Shown: positions 62,560 to 64,000 of the stretch, piece by piece
How positions within the stretch are numbered: the first letter of the stretch is position 1
How the letters are laid out: every line of letters begins with the position of its first letter
Source: SB25 sp050180705
GTDB taxonomy: Bacteria; Bacteroidota; Bacteroidia; Bacteroidales; Tenuifilaceae
Length of the DNA stretch: 64,000 bases
Direction of reading: 5' to 3'
Assembly (NCBI GenBank): GCA_050180705.1
Contig: JBFXDX010000004.1
Coordinates: 124,001 to 188,000, forward strand
Made by a program: the position numbers and the translations under genes
The notes under the pieces: generated by a model
What the model was told of the DNA's origin: nothing
The model's database searches: none
The model's input: only the letters and a program-made list of their open reading frames with translations

Positions 62560-62593
62560 AAAATCCATCCTCATTAAAATGAAGATGGATTTT
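62560..62593. terminator. Terminator between POT gene and histidine kinase gene
   Basis: 10-bp arms AAAATCCATC/GATGGATTTT with a partly paired loop. The minus side has a run of six T, so it best serves the kinase gene, and the plus side has four T. Confidence 0.75.
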
Positions 62594-62636
62594 GCATTTA
62601 ATCTCCCAATGTATCAAGGATTTTATTGTGCAACAA

Positions 62637-64000
62637 CTACACCTCTTCTTTTTTCGCCAAAGGCAACTCAACTGAGAAGGTAGTGCCTTCTCCTACCTGA
62701 GTTCGAACCTTAATGTTACCTCCAAAACCATGAATAATCTCCCGGGTTATTGCTAATCCCAAACCGGATCCTCCTGACTTTGTTGTAAAGTTAGGCGTGA
62801 AAAGTTTTGCAAGAACATCATCAGGAATACCAATTCCATTGTCCGATACTTCAACCTTAACCACAGTTTCACTACTAAATAGAATAGAGATTCCAATCTC
62901 TCCCTGCATTCCTTTTTCGATAGCTTGGATCGCATTTTTAACTAGATTGTTGAATACTCGCAACAGTTGGTCGCGATCGGCCATTACTATTGGCTCATAA
63001 CTCAAACTATTAGTAAATGTGAATGTCATGCTCTTGTACCCCGAGTAAAGAGTTACAATATCGGAGAGCAATTTGTATAGATTCACCTGACTAATATTGG
63101 ATGTTGGAAGTTTTGCAAACGACGAAAACTCATTGGCAATACTTGTTAAAGAATTAATTTGCTCCACTAAAGACTCCGAGAATCGCTCGAATCGTTGATC
63201 CCAATCTGGTACACAATCCTTTTTTGCCTTAACCAAATATTGTAAACTGAGTTTCATGGGCGTTAGCGGATTCTTAACCTCATGCGCTATTTGCTTGGCC
63301 ATTTCGCGCCAAGCACTTTCGCGCTGACTTCGGGCCAACTCCTTGGCGCTCCATGCTAACTCATCAACCATTCTGTTATACTCACGAATTAACTGACCAA
63401 CCTCATCGTTACCACTATAGTTAATCTGCTCATTATTTCCCGCTATGTTAACCATACTTATTCGCTCACGAATCAATTCTAGCGGTCGAGTTATTTGCCC
63501 CGAAATTAAAAGTGCTACAACAATGGCTAACAGAGCCAATAGGGCATAAATATTGATGATCGCAACAATAATAGAGTATAGCTCACTCCGTAATTCCTCC
63601 TGTTTCGTAAAATAGGGCAGATTTAAATATGCAATAGTTTTATTATTCTGTCCAATAATTGGTACATATGCGCTCAGAAATGTCATTCTACCAATATTCT
63701 CGGTATTAACAAACTTTGGACTATGCATATAAGCCATTGCATTCCATGCTGCTGGATTCATTCGTCTTCCAAGCAACTGTTTCTCGAACATTTCTGGTCG
63801 CGAAGTAGCCTTTAGCACTCCTGAAATATCATATATATTAATGTCGGTATAAAAAATATTGGATAACTCAATAAGTCTATCGGTTAACCTATCGATATCC
63901 TTACCGGAATTATTAATCAGAAAAATATCCCGATCTAACTCAAACATCACAGACATGAGTTTCTCGCTCAAATTCTTCTCATTGCGCAAATTGAAACTCT
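62637..64000 (-). CDS. NtrY-like membrane sensor histidine kinase (N-terminus beyond window)
   Basis: The C-terminal 454 or so residues of a membrane histidine kinase; the frame is open to the right edge, so the start lies beyond 64000 and an apparent TTG start near 63989 is not real. Visible parts: an extracytoplasmic sensor (to about 130 residues from the edge), a TM (ALLALLAIVVALLISG), HAMP, then HisKA with the H-box QIAHEVKNPLTPMKLSLQYL and HATPase motifs NNLVKNAIQAIE, DNGIGIP and GSGLGLAI. The HEVKNPLTP form is typical of the NtrY family. No response regulator is in the window. Confidence 0.92.
   Translation of the reverse strand, partial: SFNLRNEKNLSEKLMSVMFELDRDIFLINNSGKDIDRLTDRLIELSNIFYTDINIYDISGVLKATSRPEMFEKQLLGRRMNPAAWNAMAYMHSPKFVNTENIGRMTFLSAYVPIIGQNNKTIAYLNLPYFTKQEELRSELYSIIVAIINIYALLALLAIVVALLISGQITRPLELIRERISMVNIAGNNEQINYSGNDEVGQLIREYNRMVDELAWSAKELARSQRESAWREMAKQIAHEVKNPLTPMKLSLQYLVKAKKDCVPDWDQRFERFSESLVEQINSLTSIANEFSSFAKLPTSNISQVNLYKLLSDIVTLYSGYKSMTFTFTNSLSYEPIVMADRDQLLRVFNNLVKNAIQAIEKGMQGEIGISILFSSETVVKVEVSDNGIGIPDDVLAKLFTPNFTTKSGGSGLGLAITREIIHGFGGNIKVRTQVGEGTTFSVELPLAKKEEV

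Noticed and set aside
1..64000. Mobile elements, prophage, CRISPR arrays, tRNA or rRNA genes, toxin-antitoxin or other defence genes
   Set aside because: No transposase, integrase, regular spaced repeat, cloverleaf or defence-family motif was seen on either strand.

Overview
The window is about 64 kb of ordinary chromosome from an AT-rich Bacteroidota, most likely a Bacteroidales/Marinilabiliales-type environmental member. The evidence is the fused SecDF, PorT-like and PagL-like outer-membrane proteins, a GIN-domain lipoprotein, GH20/GH92/GH2 glycosidases with C-terminal discoidin modules, an FHS-type sugar permease, and many promoters of the Bacteroidetes form TTTG-N19-21-TAnnTTTG. There is no insertion sequence, prophage, CRISPR array, tRNA or rRNA. 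Several computed open reading frames begin at TTG or GTG upstream of the real ATG; I moved those starts and say why.

Layout. 1-5.3 kb: chemotaxis genes, with cheW plus a receptor gene (cut by the left edge) beside a tandem copy in which the receptor is intact but cheW is a pseudogene; then a single-domain response regulator. 5.4-9.0 kb: a multi-PAS histidine kinase with a REC-PAS-LuxR regulator. 9.1-12.2 kb: a cation-efflux protein and an NfeD-like/flotillin pair. 12.2-17.9 kb: a ten-gene arsenic/thiol island made of two head-to-tail operons, each led by an ArsR repressor: arsR-(thioredoxin-like)-arsF-arsG-permease-DGC protein, then arsR-rhodanese-arsC-acr3. 18-25 kb: an exported protein, a TrmA-type RNA methyltransferase, an Ntn amidohydrolase next to a sirtuin, and a run of envelope proteins. 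25.3-31.5 kb: secDF and mutS. 31.5-35.9 kb: GH20 hexosaminidase, nitroreductase and a PD40 protein.

36.1-43.5 kb: a complete Ile/Val operon (ilvE-D-B-N-C-A). Its leader holds two successive leader-peptide/terminator modules, with peptides MINTTIIIFLIIVIVKRL and a 33-residue peptide containing VMVIVIAIVIIIPPPW. This tandem attenuator is the most interesting thing I found. 43.5-46 kb: a ligase/carrier/acyltransferase fusion. 46.1-55 kb: a mannose/N-glycan operon (lacI, permease, ROK kinase, GH2 beta-mannosidase, GH92 alpha-mannosidase) with a clear LacI operator inside its promoter. 56.1-59.6 kb: gatE-gatD, the archaeal-type Glu-tRNA(Gln) amidotransferase. 59.6-64 kb: small exported proteins, a POT peptide transporter and the 3' part of an NtrY-like kinase gene.

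How the genes work together. The arsenic island pairs reduction (ArsC and the CxxC proteins) with efflux (Acr3, ArsG and the permease). The ilv leader ties transcription to Ile/Val-tRNA charging. The mannose operon imports, trims and phosphorylates mannose sugars under one repressor. I see no wholly new multi-gene system; the novelty is regulatory (ilv leader, ars operator/promoter overlaps) and evolutionary (cheW decay, GatDE).
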